A stretch of 9,831 nt of DNA from Clostridia bacterium (lineage in GTDB: Bacteria > Bacillota > DSM-521 > Neomoorellales > Neomoorellaceae), in assembly GCA_030445875.1 (NCBI GenBank), contig JASUSX010000055.1:1-9831 (forward strand), given 5' to 3'. Made by a program: the position numbers and the translations under genes. The notes under the pieces were generated by a model, which ran no database searches, was not told where the DNA came from, and worked only from the letters and a program-made list of their open reading frames with translations. This document shows, in pieces, positions 1-8,071 of the stretch. The first letter of the stretch is position 1. Each line of letters begins with the position of its first letter.

Positions 1-189
1 ATCAAATCGGTGGACTATATCATCGACCTGGGCCCCGAGGGCGGCGAAGGTGGTGGCCAGGTGGTGGCCACCGGTACGCCGGAGGAGGTCTGCCGGGTAG
101 CGGCCTCCTATACCGGCCAGTTCCTGGCCCCGGTCCTGGCGCGGGATAAAGAGGGGCAACCCCTGGCTCGCGTGGTAGGACAGGAGTGA
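1..189 (+). CDS. uvrA: UvrABC excinuclease subunit A, C-terminal end (partial)
   Basis: This is the last 62 codons of UvrA, the ATP-dependent damage-recognition subunit of nucleotide excision repair; the 5' part lies outside the window. Frame 1 is open from the first base to TGA at 187-189. The peptide contains [20 protein letters not shown], a close match to the end of the second ABC ATPase domain of UvrA, where the DLGP(E/G)GG(D/E)GGG and V(A/V)xGTPEE signature follows the last ATPase motifs. A short ordinary tail ([13 protein letters not shown] and beyond) follows. uvrC starts 13 bases after the stop, so the two repair genes are probably co-transcribed. Identification is firm despite the short fragment because this glycine-rich signature is distinctive of UvrA. 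Confidence 0.95.
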   Translation: MKSVDYIIDLGPEGGEGGGQVVATGTPEEVCRVAASYTGQFLAPVLARDKEGQPLARVVGQE

Positions 190-202
190 AGGAAGGGATA
201 CC

Positions 203-2044
203 ATGGACCTGGAGGAGAAACTGGCGCGCCTGCCGGACCACCCCGGCGTCTACCTCATGCGCGACGCCGCCGGCACGATCATCTACGTCGGCAAGGCCGC
301 TTCCCTGAAAAACCGGGTGCGCTCCTATTTTCACGGCCAGCACCCGCCCCGCACGCGGGTAATGGTCAGCCATATCGCCGACTTTGAGTATATCCTGACG
401 GATAACGAAGTCGAGGCCCTGATTTTAGAGTGCAATCTGATTAAAGAACACCGGCCGCGGTACAACGTCAGCCTGAAGGACGACAAGAGTTACCCCTATA
501 TCAAGCTCACCCTCCAGGAGCAGTTCCCCCGGCTGCAGATCACGCGTTCCCTGGTCCGGGACGGCTCCCGCTACTTCGGCCCCTACACCAACGTGGGGGC
601 TTTGCGGGAAACCCTGAAGCTGCTGCGGGGCTTTTTCCCGGTGCGTACCTGCCGGGAGACACCCCTGCAGCCCCGCAGCCGGGCCTGCCTCAACGCCCAT
701 ATCAACCGCTGCCTGGCCCCCTGCACCGGCCAGGTCAGCCCGGAGGTTTACCGGGAAGCGGTAGATAATGTGGTCCTTTTCCTGGAGGGGAAGCATACCG
801 CCCTGGTCCGGGAATTAAAGGCCCAGATGGAGGCTGCTGCAGCCGGGCTGGAGTTCGAAAAGGCAGCTAAACTGCGGGATCAGTTGCGGGCCGTGCAGGA
901 GGTCTCCGCCCGCCAGAAGCTGGCTGCTGCCACCGGCGATGACGCCGACGCCATCGCCCTGGCCCGGGAAGCCGAGGCAGCCCTGGGCCTGATCTTTTTT
1001 AGCCGGGGCGGCAAGGTGATCGGCCGCGACCATTTCTTCCTTACCGGCACGGCGGGCCTGTCCGGGGCCGAGGTCATGGCGGCGTTGCTAAAGGAGTACT
1101 ACAGCCGGGGGACGGAAATCCCGCCTGGCATCCTTCTCCACGAGGAACCGGAGGATGCTGCTACCATCGCTGCCTGGCTCTCCCGGCTGCGGGGGAGCAA
1201 AGTGGAGTTAAGGGTCCCCCGGCGGGGTAACAAGCGGAAGCTCCTGCAACTGGTCCAGGAAAACGCTGTCAGCCTGCTTACGGAGCACCTCCTGGCCCGC
1301 CGGCGCCAGGAGGAAGGAGGCCGGGCGGTCCTCCTGGATCTCCAGCAGGTCTTAAGCTTGCCGCAGTTACCACGGCGAATGGAGGCTTACGATATCTCCA
1401 ACTTCCAGGGAAGCAACCCGGTGGGGGCCATGGCTGTCTTTGTCGAGGGCCGGCCGTTGCCATCGGCCTACCGCCGTTTTCAGATTAAAACCGTTACCGG
1501 GGCCAATGATTTTGCTTCCCTGCAGGAAGTCTTAACCCGGCGTTTCCGGCGGGCTGCGAGCGGCGACCAGCGTTTTGGCGAAATGCCGGACCTGGTCCTG
1601 ATTGACGGCGGTTTGGGCCAGCTTCACGCCGCCCGGGAGGTCATGGTAGCCCTGGGAGTGGGCCATATCCCCACCTTTAGCCTGGCCAAGGAGGAAGAGT
1701 TGCTCTTCCAGGAGGGAAGCCCGGCTCCCCTGCGCCTGCCCCGGGATAGCCAGGCGTTGCAGCTCTTGCAGCACCTGCGGGATGAAGTGCACCGCTTTGC
1801 CATTACCTATCACCGCCAGAAACGGGAAAAGGGCGTCTACCGTTCGGTACTGGATGATATTCCTGGTATAGGCGCGAAGCGCAAGAAAGCACTTTTGCGC
1901 CATTTCGGATCTATTGCGAAGATAAGCCAGGCTACTTTTGAAGAACTGCTGGCCGTCGAAGGGATGAACCGGGCCGTGGCGGCCCGCATCCTGGAAGGCC
2001 TGGGGAGGAACAATAATGGGGAGAATCCGGCTGGTAGCACTTGA
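203..2044 (+). CDS. uvrC: UvrABC excinuclease subunit C
   Basis: UvrC is the dual-incision nuclease of nucleotide excision repair; it cuts both sides of a lesion delivered by UvrA and UvrB. At 613 residues it has normal family length and all domains. The N-terminal GIY-YIG nuclease shows GVY at 15-17, YVGKA at 28-32 and the metal-binding Glu of EALILE at 76. Four cysteines at 150, 163, 170 and 174 match those reported to bind an iron-sulfur cluster in E. coli UvrC. A UVR (UvrB-binding) motif lies around 203-235. The RNase H-like nuclease has D397 (YDISN), D468 (LIDGG) and H537 (YHRQKREKG). Tandem helix-hairpin-helix motifs span about 548-600 (DIPGIGAKRKKALL). The ATG at 203 follows GAAGGAAGGG; residue 1 lies about a dozen residues before the GIY motif, as usual. 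The 3' end overlaps the next gene by 29 bases. Confidence 0.98.
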   Translation: MDLEEKLARLPDHPGVYLMRDAAGTIIYVGKAASLKNRVRSYFHGQHPPRTRVMVSHIADFEYILTDNEVEALILECNLIKEHRPRYNVSLKDDKSYPYIKLTLQEQFPRLQITRSLVRDGSRYFGPYTNVGALRETLKLLRGFFPVRTCRETPLQPRSRACLNAHINRCLAPCTGQVSPEVYREAVDNVVLFLEGKHTALVRELKAQMEAAAAGLEFEKAAKLRDQLRAVQEVSARQKLAAATGDDADAIALAREAEAALGLIFFSRGGKVIGRDHFFLTGTAGLSGAEVMAALLKEYYSRGTEIPPGILLHEEPEDAATIAAWLSRLRGSKVELRVPRRGNKRKLLQLVQENAVSLLTEHLLARRRQEEGGRAVLLDLQQVLSLPQLPRRMEAYDISNFQGSNPVGAMAVFVEGRPLPSAYRRFQIKTVTGANDFASLQEVLTRRFRRAASGDQRFGEMPDLVLIDGGLGQLHAAREVMVALGVGHIPTFSLAKEEELLFQEGSPAPLRLPRDSQALQLLQHLRDEVHRFAITYHRQKREKGVYRSVLDDIPGIGAKRKKALLRHFGSIAKISQATFEELLAVEGMNRAVAARILEGLGRNNNGENPAGST

Positions 2045-2828
2045 TCTGGACGGGACACTGCTAACCGACCAGGTAGTTATCGAACCGCAAGCCAAGGAAG
2101 CCATCAGAAGGGTGCGGGAAAAGGGTATTACCGTAACCCTGGCCACCGGGCGCATGTTCAGCTCGGCCCGGCCCTACGCCGAAGAGCTGGGTTTGGCGTT
2201 GCCCCTGATTGTCTATCACGGCGCCCAGGTGCGCCATTCGGGTACAGGGGAGGTTTTATTTGAACGTACCTTGCCCCTGGCCCTGGCCCGGCGCCTGGTT
2301 AACCACATCCGCGCCTTTGGTTTCCCCTACAACGTTTACCTGGGGGACCGGCTCTATGTAGAAAGCATCCAGGAGGAAAATGAGGCATATGCCTGGCGCG
2401 CCGGGGTGGACTTGTACCCCGTGGGGGATATGCTGGCCTTCCTCCAGGAGCAGCAGCAGGAGCCCTTAAAGATCGTCGCCCTGCAAGAAGGGCCACGGTT
2501 GGACCCCCTGGAGGCAGCCATCCGTCGGGAGGTAGGGGATAGGGTCTATATTACCCGGTCGCTGCCCCAGTACCTGGAGATGTTAAACCCTGAAGTCAAC
2601 AAGGGCCGGGGTCTCCAGGCCTTGGCGGAAATGGAGGGTATCCGGTCGGAAGAGATCATGGTTTTTGGCGACAGTTATAATGACATCCAGATGTTCCGTT
2701 ATGCCGGCCTGGCGGTGGCCATGGCCAACGCCCCGGCCGAAGTCCGGGCAGCCGCCGACTACGTTACCGCCAGCAATAATGAAGGCGGCGTGGCCCGGGC
2801 CCTGGAGCATTTTATCCTGGGGGGTTGA
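2016..2828 (+). CDS. Cof-type HAD-superfamily hydrolase
   Basis: A predicted cytoplasmic phosphatase of the Cof/YidA branch of the haloacid dehalogenase superfamily, 270 residues, the usual length. Motif I is LDLDGTLL with nucleophile D10 and acid/base D12. Motif II is TLATGR (T44). A Cof-type C2 cap occupies roughly 80-190. The conserved motif III lysine is most likely in the NKGRGLQAL stretch. Motif IV is FGDSYNDIQMF with metal-binding D219 and D223. Related enzymes remove phosphate from sugar phosphates, flavin precursors or phosphorylated cofactors; the substrate cannot be read from sequence. The ATG at 2016 sits 7 bases after GGGGAGG (2002-2008), which lies inside the end of uvrC, so translation is probably coupled. 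The name supF or yidA should not be applied without better evidence. Confidence 0.93.
   Translation: MGRIRLVALDLDGTLLTDQVVIEPQAKEAIRRVREKGITVTLATGRMFSSARPYAEELGLALPLIVYHGAQVRHSGTGEVLFERTLPLALARRLVNHIRAFGFPYNVYLGDRLYVESIQEENEAYAWRAGVDLYPVGDMLAFLQEQQQEPLKIVALQEGPRLDPLEAAIRREVGDRVYITRSLPQYLEMLNPEVNKGRGLQALAEMEGIRSEEIMVFGDSYNDIQMFRYAGLAVAMANAPAEVRAAADYVTASNNEGGVARALEHFILGG
2819..2824 (+). promoter_or_regulatory. Ribosome-binding site for the TTG-started PHP gene
   Basis: A run of six G (2819-2824) within the last HAD codons, seven bases before the TTG at 2832. It is the only Shine-Dalgarno-like element near that start, and it supports a TTG start because the metal-binding motif begins only eight codons further on and no ATG or GTG lies between the upstream stop and that motif. 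Confidence 0.55.
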
Positions 2829-2831
2829 TCC

Positions 2832-3572
2832 TTGCCCCAGTCCTTCCGGGCTGATTACCATGTCCATACCCGGCGCAGTGACGGTCGGGCCAGTGCCGGG
2901 GCGATGGTGGCGGCGGCTCGCCGCGCCGGCCTTGCGGAGGTGGCCCTGACCGACCACGGCCCGCGCAATATTGGCGTGGGGGTCAATTCCGCTGGCGTCT
3001 ACCTGGACCTTAAAAGGAGAGTGGCCGCCTGGCAGGGGGACGACCTGCGGGTGCTGGTGGGCGCCGAGGCCAATATTGTCGGCTTAAACGGCGAAATTGA
3101 CATCCCGGCTGCTGTTTATCGGCAACTGGACCTCCTGCTGGTGGGCCTGCACCCTTATGTCCTGCCCCGGGGTCTCCAGGCGGCCCGCGACCTGGTGCTG
3201 GCCAACCAGCTCCAGGGCTGCAGCCGCCGCTGGCGGGAGAGGGCGGTGGAGGCCAATACCCGGACTTTGATAGCCGCCCTGGAGCAACACCCTATCTTTT
3301 GTATTACCCACCCGGGGCTGGGAATGTCGGTGGACATTGAACCCCTGGCCCGGGCCTGCGCCCGGGCGGGGGCCCTGTGGGAGGTCAATGTCGGCCACCT
3401 CTATCAGCAACCCGGGGAACTGGCCCGGGCCGCCGCCTGCGGGGTAAAGTTCGTCGTCAACAGCGATGCCCACCAGCCAGCTACCGTGGGTCGTCTGGAG
3501 GAAGGGTGGGCAATCCTGCGCACCGCCGGGGTACCCCCGGAACAGGTGGTAAATTTGCGGCAGGGTTTTTAA
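2832..3572 (+). CDS. PHP-domain metal-dependent hydrolase
   Basis: A 246-residue single-domain member of the polymerase and histidinol phosphatase (PHP) family, a TIM-like barrel binding up to three metal ions and hydrolysing phosphoesters. The metal ligands are complete: DYHVHTRRSDG (H10, H12), LTDHG (H42), GAEAN (E79), GLHPY (H107), CITHPG (H160) and NSDAHQP (D212, H214). This pattern resembles the YcdX-like branch and the PHP domain of PolX polymerases more than biosynthetic histidinol phosphatase, but the substrate is unknown. The start must be the TTG at 2832, since the first motif follows almost at once. It is in the same frame as the upstream HAD gene, separated by TGA and one codon. 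A 39-base spacer with its own AGGGGAGGGGAG leads to rapZ. Confidence 0.9.
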   Translation: MPQSFRADYHVHTRRSDGRASAGAMVAAARRAGLAEVALTDHGPRNIGVGVNSAGVYLDLKRRVAAWQGDDLRVLVGAEANIVGLNGEIDIPAAVYRQLDLLLVGLHPYVLPRGLQAARDLVLANQLQGCSRRWRERAVEANTRTLIAALEQHPIFCITHPGLGMSVDIEPLARACARAGALWEVNVGHLYQQPGELARAAACGVKFVVNSDAHQPATVGRLEEGWAILRTAGVPPEQVVNLRQGF

Positions 3573-3611
3573 GCGGACGCTATTCTGGTTTTTAGGGGAG
3601 GGGAGAGCATT

Positions 3612-4511
3612 ATGACAGCGAGCAACTACCCGCGTCTCGTCATTGTCACCGGCCTTTCCGGGGCCGGTAAGACCCAGGCGGTACGCTGCCTGGAGGATCT
3701 GGGCTTTTTTTGCGTCGACAACCTGCCCCCCTCCCTGATACCGGGGCTGGTCGACCTGCTGGGGTCACCCCTCTCCACCTCCATTTCCAAGGTAGCCCTG
3801 GTGATGGACATCCGCGGCGGGCAGTTTTTCGATGGCCTGGAAGAAGCCCTGGCCTACCTGGACGGGCGGGGTATTCCCTATGAGATCCTTTTCCTGGAGG
3901 CGGCCGATGAAGTCCTGGTGCGGCGCTATAAAGAGACCCGGCGGCGTCACCCCCTCTCCAGCGGTGGCCAGATCCTGGAGGGGATTGTCGCCGAACGGCA
4001 GCGTCTGGAGGAACTGCGGGGCCGGGCGAGTGTAATTATCGACACCTCCGAACTTACGCCCCGCCAGCTCAAAGAGCAGTTAACCGACCTCTTCGGCGTG
4101 CGGCGACAGCTGGTGATCAACATTATCTCCTTCGGCTATAAATACGGTATCCCCCTGGACGCTGACCTGGTGATGGATGTGCGCTTTTTACCCAACCCCT
4201 TTTATATCCCTGCCTTACGCCCCTTCACCGGTCATGACCGCTGTGTAGCCGAGTTCGTCCTCTCGGCGCCGGAGGCGCAGCAATTTATAGAGCGGTTTGG
4301 CGACCTGCTACGCTTCCTGATCCCCCACTACCAGCGAGAAGGCAAGTCCCACCTGGTCATCGCTATCGGCTGCACGGGGGGACAGCACCGCTCGGTGACC
4401 CTGGCCAACAGGCTGGGGGATCTCCTCCGGGACCAGCATTATGACGTGATAGTAAAGCACCGCGATGTCATGCGCTATTTAGGTAACAGCGGCGGCAGGA
4501 GGCAGGGCTAA
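3612..4511 (+). CDS. rapZ: RNase adapter / nucleotide-binding protein RapZ (YvcJ)
   Basis: A P-loop NTPase of the RapZ/YvcJ family, 299 residues, the usual size. The N-terminal nucleotide-binding half has Walker A GLSGAGKT at 14-21, the hallmark CVDNLPP at 34-40 and LVMDIRGG at 63-70. The C-terminal half has SFGYKYGIP (173-181), FLPNPFY (192-198) and [11 protein letters not shown] (252-262). In E. coli the C-terminal half binds small RNAs and RNase E to control GlmS, the first enzyme of amino-sugar synthesis; Bacillus YvcJ is a GTP-hydrolysing protein with a role in competence. The E. coli RNA targets GlmY and GlmZ are not expected here, so the exact role is unknown. The ATG at 3612 follows AGGGGAGGGGAG. 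The stop abuts the start of yvcK with no gap, which implies coupling and a shared pathway around UDP-GlcNAc. Confidence 0.97.
   Translation: MTASNYPRLVIVTGLSGAGKTQAVRCLEDLGFFCVDNLPPSLIPGLVDLLGSPLSTSISKVALVMDIRGGQFFDGLEEALAYLDGRGIPYEILFLEAADEVLVRRYKETRRRHPLSSGGQILEGIVAERQRLEELRGRASVIIDTSELTPRQLKEQLTDLFGVRRQLVINIISFGYKYGIPLDADLVMDVRFLPNPFYIPALRPFTGHDRCVAEFVLSAPEAQQFIERFGDLLRFLIPHYQREGKSHLVIAIGCTGGQHRSVTLANRLGDLLRDQHYDVIVKHRDVMRYLGNSGGRRQG
4497..4502 (+). promoter_or_regulatory. Ribosome-binding site for GTG-started yvcK
   Basis: A perfect AGGAGG inside the end of rapZ, nine bases before the GTG at 4512, which itself begins on the base after the rapZ stop. It decides in favour of the long form of yvcK that includes the two membrane helices. 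Confidence 0.75.
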
Positions 4512-5852
4512 GTGGAGGGCTTAAAGTGGCTGTACCCGGGCTTAAAGATTAAGCGCTGGCTGCTGCTGGTGGCGGTGGGCCTATTCTTACTGGTATCCGG
4601 GTTGACCCTCATCCTGGGGATTACCCTCCTGGCCTCGGCGGAAAGGGGGGTTACCTGGTTTATCCTCCATACCCTGGGGACCCTGGGCTCGCCCCTACTG
4701 GGAGGGGTACTGGTTGCCGGCCTGGGCCTGGCCCTGGTGATCCTGGGGATCCAGCGCCTCACCAGTTCGTTTTTTAAGGTCCTCTTTCCTGGTAATACCG
4801 GCAGCCCCTGGCAGCTGTTTTACCGCCGCCAGTACCTGGCCCGCGGTCCCCATATCGTGGCCATCGGCGGGGGGACCGGCCTGGCCGTCCTGCTGCGGGG
4901 ATTAAAAAATTACACCCGCAACCTGACGGCTATCGTAACCGTAGCCGACGACGGCGGTAGCTCCGGCCGCCTGCGCCAGGAATTGCACATCCCGCCGCCG
5001 GGGGACATCCGCAACTGCCTGGTGGCCCTGGCCGACACCGAAAGCCTGATGGAAGAGCTCTTCCGTTATCGCTTTCGCCAGGGGGAGGGCCTGATGGGTC
5101 ATAGCCTGGGAAATCTCCTCCTGGCGGCCATGACTGATATAGCCGGGGACTTCGACCGGGCCATCCAGGAACTCGCCCGGGTACTGGCGGTTGGCGGCCG
5201 GGTGATCCCTTCTACCACCAGCCATGTGACCCTGGGCGCCGAGCTGGTTGACGGGAGTATTATCCTGGGGGAGAGCAACATACCCCGGGCGGGCAAACGT
5301 ATTAAAAGGGTGTTCCTGCAACCGGCCAGTTGCCGGCCCCCGGCGGCCGCCCTGGAGGCTATAGCCAGGGCAGACGCCATCATTATCGGCCCGGGGAGCC
5401 TTTATACCAGCGTCCTGCCCAATTTGCTGGTGCGGGGCCTGGCAGAGGCTCTGCGCCAGTCGCCGGCGACGGTCTTTTACGTATGCAATATCATGACCCA
5501 GCCCGGGGAAACCGATGGTTATACAGTGGCCGACCACCTGCAGGCCATCAACGCCCACTGTGGTTCCGGCCTGGTCCAGGTTGTTATTGCCCACCGGGGG
5601 CCGATTTCCCGCGGTGCCCGGCGGCGCTACGGCGAAAAGGGCGCCCGGCCGGTACTCATCAATGGCCCGGCCCTGGCGAAAATGGGGGTGGAGTTACGGA
5701 CGGGCTGGCTGGTGGACGAGACCCATGTCGTCCGCCACCACCCGGAGCGCCTGGCCGGCCTGATTATGGAAGAATTCTACCGCCACCACTCCCGCAGCCG
5801 GCAGCGCCTGGTTTACCTTTTGCGGGAGAAGTTTCGTAACCTCGCCCATTAA
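4512..5852 (+). CDS. yvcK: Gluconeogenesis-factor / UDP-GlcNAc-binding protein YvcK (CofD-like), membrane-anchored form
   Basis: YvcK belongs to the CofD-like fold. In Bacillus and Listeria it binds UDP-GlcNAc and is needed for growth on gluconeogenic carbon sources and for normal cell shape; it is not a proven enzyme. The conserved domain begins near residue 114: IVAIGGGTGLAVLLRGLK, TVADDGGSSGRLR (143-155), GDIRNCL (164-170), GHSLGNLLLAA (196-206), IIGPGSLYTSVLPNLLV (291-307) and NIMTQPGETDGY (326-337). The protein has 446 residues against about 320 in Bacillus. The extra N-terminus holds two hydrophobic stretches, about 16-42 and 55-81, predicted membrane helices with the large domain probably cytoplasmic. 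A GTG start follows AGGAGG and touches the rapZ stop. Longer membrane-anchored homologues are, as I recall, found in other Clostridia. Confidence 0.95.
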   Translation: MEGLKWLYPGLKIKRWLLLVAVGLFLLVSGLTLILGITLLASAERGVTWFILHTLGTLGSPLLGGVLVAGLGLALVILGIQRLTSSFFKVLFPGNTGSPWQLFYRRQYLARGPHIVAIGGGTGLAVLLRGLKNYTRNLTAIVTVADDGGSSGRLRQELHIPPPGDIRNCLVALADTESLMEELFRYRFRQGEGLMGHSLGNLLLAAMTDIAGDFDRAIQELARVLAVGGRVIPSTTSHVTLGAELVDGSIILGESNIPRAGKRIKRVFLQPASCRPPAAALEAIARADAIIIGPGSLYTSVLPNLLVRGLAEALRQSPATVFYVCNIMTQPGETDGYTVADHLQAINAHCGSGLVQVVIAHRGPISRGARRRYGEKGARPVLINGPALAKMGVELRTGWLVDETHVVRHHPERLAGLIMEEFYRHHSRSRQRLVYLLREKFRNLAH

Positions 5853-5876
5853 AGGGGGTTTTGTGGAGGGGGGACA

Positions 5877-6812
5877 ATGGTTTTTTCTTTTTCCCTGGAA
5901 ACCAAAGAGGAACTAGCCCGGGTAAAGACGCAACGGCCCTGCTGCGCCGCGGCTGAAATAGAAGCCATCTTGCGCCTGGGCGGTCGGGCCAGTTTGCCGG
6001 GGCAGGGGATCATTCTGCTGGTAACCACCCGCGCCGCCATAGCCAGGGGAGTCTACTCCCTGGCCAGGGCGGTGCTGGACCTGCCGGCAAAGGTGGTAAC
6101 CGGACGCCGGCGTGGTAATGGCCGGCCGGTCTTTAAGGTGGTGATCTCCGCTCCGGCGGAAGGGTTACAGGCCTGGCTGGCCGCCAGGGAAAAAACGCCG
6201 GCCAGCCAGTGCTGCCGGGCTGCCTATCTGCGGGGCGCCTTCCTGTTAAAGGGCTCGGTTAACAAGCCATCAGGCACCCACCACCTGGAGGTACTCCTGG
6301 ATGACAGGGAGGAGGCCAAGCACCTCCTGGCTATCATGCAGCAACTGGACCTCCAACCCCGGCTTACCCCGCGCCAGCGCGGCTATGTGGTCTACTTAAA
6401 AGACAGCGAGCAGATTATCCGGGCTTTAAGCCTCATGGGGGCCCATAACGCCGTCCTGGCCTATGAGAACGTCCTGGTCTTGCGGGATGTGCGTAACCAG
6501 GTAAACCGCCTGGTAAACTGTGAAACGGCTAATTTAAGTAAGACGGTGGAGACGGGTTTACGCCAGGTAGAGAATATTCGCTACCTGATTGCTACCCTGG
6601 GCTGGGAGGGTTTACCGCCCGTCTTACAGGAAATAGCCGCTTTACGGCTCCGGCACCCGGAGGCCAGTTTGAAGGAGCTGGGGGAGATGCTCGTTCCTCC
6701 GGTGGGGAAATCAGGGGTCAACCACCGCCTGCGCCGCCTGGAGGGTTTGACCAGGCAGATGCGGGAACGGAGGGGGGAGATAGATGCGGCGGACGACTAC
6801 CTATCCCGTTGA
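5877..6812 (+). CDS. whiA: Sporulation/cell-division regulator WhiA (YvcL)
   Basis: WhiA is a DNA-binding protein built from a degenerate LAGLIDADG homing-endonuclease fold followed by a helix-turn-helix domain. In Streptomyces it is a transcription factor for sporulation-linked division; in Bacillus it affects cell division and chromosome segregation. The 311 residues fit the family. Seen here are the N-terminal [13 protein letters not shown], the LAGLIDADG-like [14 protein letters not shown] (115-128), the conserved [15 protein letters not shown] (210-224) with the following RQVENI, and the C-terminal helix-turn-helix (about 252-290) with [20 protein letters not shown]. The ATG at 5877 follows GGAGGGGGG, 24 bases after yvcK. 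Its position directly after rapZ and yvcK is one of the most conserved gene orders in Firmicutes and Actinobacteria. The 3' end overlaps the acyltransferase gene by 29 bases. Confidence 0.97.
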   Translation: MVFSFSLETKEELARVKTQRPCCAAAEIEAILRLGGRASLPGQGIILLVTTRAAIARGVYSLARAVLDLPAKVVTGRRRGNGRPVFKVVISAPAEGLQAWLAAREKTPASQCCRAAYLRGAFLLKGSVNKPSGTHHLEVLLDDREEAKHLLAIMQQLDLQPRLTPRQRGYVVYLKDSEQIIRALSLMGAHNAVLAYENVLVLRDVRNQVNRLVNCETANLSKTVETGLRQVENIRYLIATLGWEGLPPVLQEIAALRLRHPEASLKELGEMLVPPVGKSGVNHRLRRLEGLTRQMRERRGEIDAADDYLSR

Positions 6813-7299
6813 GGGCAGGAACGCTATGGCTGCCTGGCGCCAGGTGGCCCCCCTCTGGCGGGTAGCCTGGAACTTCTTCTGGCTGGAAATTTGTCGCGTA
6901 CTGCCCTTTTTGGGCCTGAAAAGCTGGCTCTTACGCCACTTGGTGAGTATGGATGTAGACCCTGGGGCGGCAGTGGGGGTTATGGCCATGCCGGACATCC
7001 TGCGGCCAGACCTCATTCATATCGGCCCCCAGAGTATCATCGGCTATAACGTTACTATTTTGACGCATGAATTTTTACCCCATGCTTACCGCCTGGGGCC
7101 GGTAGAGATTGGGGCTTGGGTCTTGATTGGGGCCAACGCTACCATCCTGCCGGGCATCCGGATTGGTGATGGCGCCATTGTCGCTGCCGGGGCGGTGGTG
7201 ACCCGGGATGTACCCGCGGGAGCTATAGTGGGTGGCGTCCCTGCGCGGGTGATCGGCAGGGTGGAGGATAGCGAAAGCCAGGTATACCGGACTGAATAG
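6784..7299 (+). CDS. Left-handed beta-helix acyltransferase (YvoF-like)
   Basis: A 171-residue hexapeptide-repeat acyltransferase, probably moving an acetyl or similar acyl group onto a sugar or other small acceptor; the acceptor is unknown. A basic and aromatic N-terminus (about 20-55, [20 protein letters not shown]) could form an amphipathic membrane-facing helix. The beta-helix repeats run from about 62 to 158: [39 protein letters not shown] and [19 protein letters not shown], ending in the family-typical GVPARVIG. H95 in the ILTHEF loop is the likely catalytic base. The ATG at 6784 is preferred over 6826: it follows GGAGGGGGGAGA, and [13 protein letters not shown] resembles the start of Bacillus YvoF as I remember it. 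A start at 6826 would give 157 residues and also has a purine-rich leader. The overlap with whiA suggests translational coupling. Confidence 0.85.
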   Translation: MRRTTTYPVEGRNAMAAWRQVAPLWRVAWNFFWLEICRVLPFLGLKSWLLRHLVSMDVDPGAAVGVMAMPDILRPDLIHIGPQSIIGYNVTILTHEFLPHAYRLGPVEIGAWVLIGANATILPGIRIGDGAIVAAGAVVTRDVPAGAIVGGVPARVIGRVEDSESQVYRTE

Positions 7300-7318
7300 C
7301 CGGAGGGCGCAGGTATAG

Positions 7319-7349
7319 TATCCCCTGGTAGGGATATGTTTCTACCAGG
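7319..7349 (+). repeat. Two overlapping inverted repeats in the acyltransferase-DUF1405 spacer
   Basis: The 109-base spacer contains CCTGGTAG (7324-7331) and its exact reverse complement CTACCAGG (7342-7349), separated by ten bases. Overlapping it is TATCCC (7319-7324) and GGGATA (7331-7336) around a six-base loop. The two hairpins share bases, so only one could form at a time. CCTGGTA occurs a third time at 7373-7379. No T-run follows, so this is not a typical terminator; an operator or leader switch for the DUF1405-rpoN unit is possible but unproven. Confidence 0.5.
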
Positions 7350-7408
7350 AGTGGAAAAGGTTCCCTTTTACACCTGGTACTCTCTACCGTAAAGAAGGGT
7401 TAGTAAGA

Positions 7409-8071
7409 GTGAAAACCGGTTCTTTAGTAAACGCACGCCAGGGGTGGCTGCCAGCAAGCGGCCGGTGGTTGCAACACCTGCTCTGGGAGGCACCTTGCCA
7501 GGGTTGGTTTCTGCTAACCTTAATAATTATCAATCTCCTGGGATCAGTTTACGGATACTATTGGTACCGGGAGCAACTGGCCAGCACGCCCTTAATCTGG
7601 TGGCCTTTTACCCCCGATAGCCCCCTGGCGACAACCCTTTTTGCCTTGGCCCTCCTTCTGGCCCTTTCCCGCCGGGGAAATAACTTCTTACAGCTCCTGG
7701 CTGCCATGGCCGTCATTAAATACGGCCTGTGGGCGATGGTGGTAATCAGCGACTACTGGCTGGCCGGGGCGCGGGTGACGGCTGTCGAAGCTGGCCTGTG
7801 GTTATCCCACCTGGGTATGGCAGCCGAGGGCTACCTGTTCTTGCGGCACTGGCGGGCTACCCCCTGGCAGCTGGCCCTGGTAGCCCTGTGGCTGGCAATC
7901 AACGATTACGTTGACTACGGCCTGGGGTGGCACCCCTACCTCTTTATGCCCGGCCAGGAAAACCTGGCTCAGATCGCCGCTGTCGGCCTCAGCCTGGCTT
8001 TAATCCTGTACCTGGCAGGGGCAATTAAAATGGCCGCGCCGGCAGGAAAAGTAGAGGGCAGGAACGAATAG
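7409..8071 (+). CDS. DUF1405 family integral membrane protein (YpjA-like)
   Basis: A 220-residue membrane protein of unknown function. The family-typical stretch NLLGSVYGYYWYREQL (42-57) followed by TPLIWWPFTPDSPL (60-73) identifies DUF1405, the group that includes Bacillus YpjA. Hydrophobic stretches lie at about 33-53, 72-88, 95-118, 125-146, 152-166 and 187-207, giving roughly six predicted helices. Conserved-looking polar residues sit near membranes: IKYGLW (103-108), SDYW (114-117) and NDYVDY (165-170). No signal peptide cleavage site is evident and no enzymatic motif was recognised. The GTG start at 7409 follows AGAAGGG at a somewhat long distance; no better in-frame start precedes the first helix. 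It is 36 bases upstream of rpoN and probably shares its transcript, though a functional link with sigma-54 is not established. Confidence 0.85.
   Translation: MKTGSLVNARQGWLPASGRWLQHLLWEAPCQGWFLLTLIIINLLGSVYGYYWYREQLASTPLIWWPFTPDSPLATTLFALALLLALSRRGNNFLQLLAAMAVIKYGLWAMVVISDYWLAGARVTAVEAGLWLSHLGMAAEGYLFLRHWRATPWQLALVALWLAINDYVDYGLGWHPYLFMPGQENLAQIAAVGLSLALILYLAGAIKMAAPAGKVEGRNE

Noticed and set aside
1532..2155. Minus-strand open frame of 207 codons across the uvrC-HAD junction
   Set aside because: Antisense to two clear genes, no recognisable motif, no persuasive ribosome-binding site noticed.
3348..3367. GCCCGGGC repeated with a four-base gap inside the PHP gene
   Set aside because: Strong potential hairpin, but explained by an Ala-Arg-Ala coding repeat in GC-rich codons.
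4902..5594. Minus-strand open frame of 230 codons inside yvcK
   Set aside because: It lies wholly within a confidently identified gene, shows no recognisable domain, and long antisense frames are expected in GC-rich codon usage.
5330..5839. Plus-strand 169-codon frame inside yvcK
   Set aside because: Out of frame with the conserved YvcK domain and made of proline, glycine and arginine-rich low-information sequence.
7367..7395. TTTACA and TAAAGA as a promoter for DUF1405-rpoN
   Set aside because: The -10 matches only three of six bases and the implied start would fall after the ribosome-binding site.
8025..8040. TGGCA-like element before rpoN resembling a sigma-54 -24 site
   Set aside because: The -12 TTGC element is absent at the required spacing.
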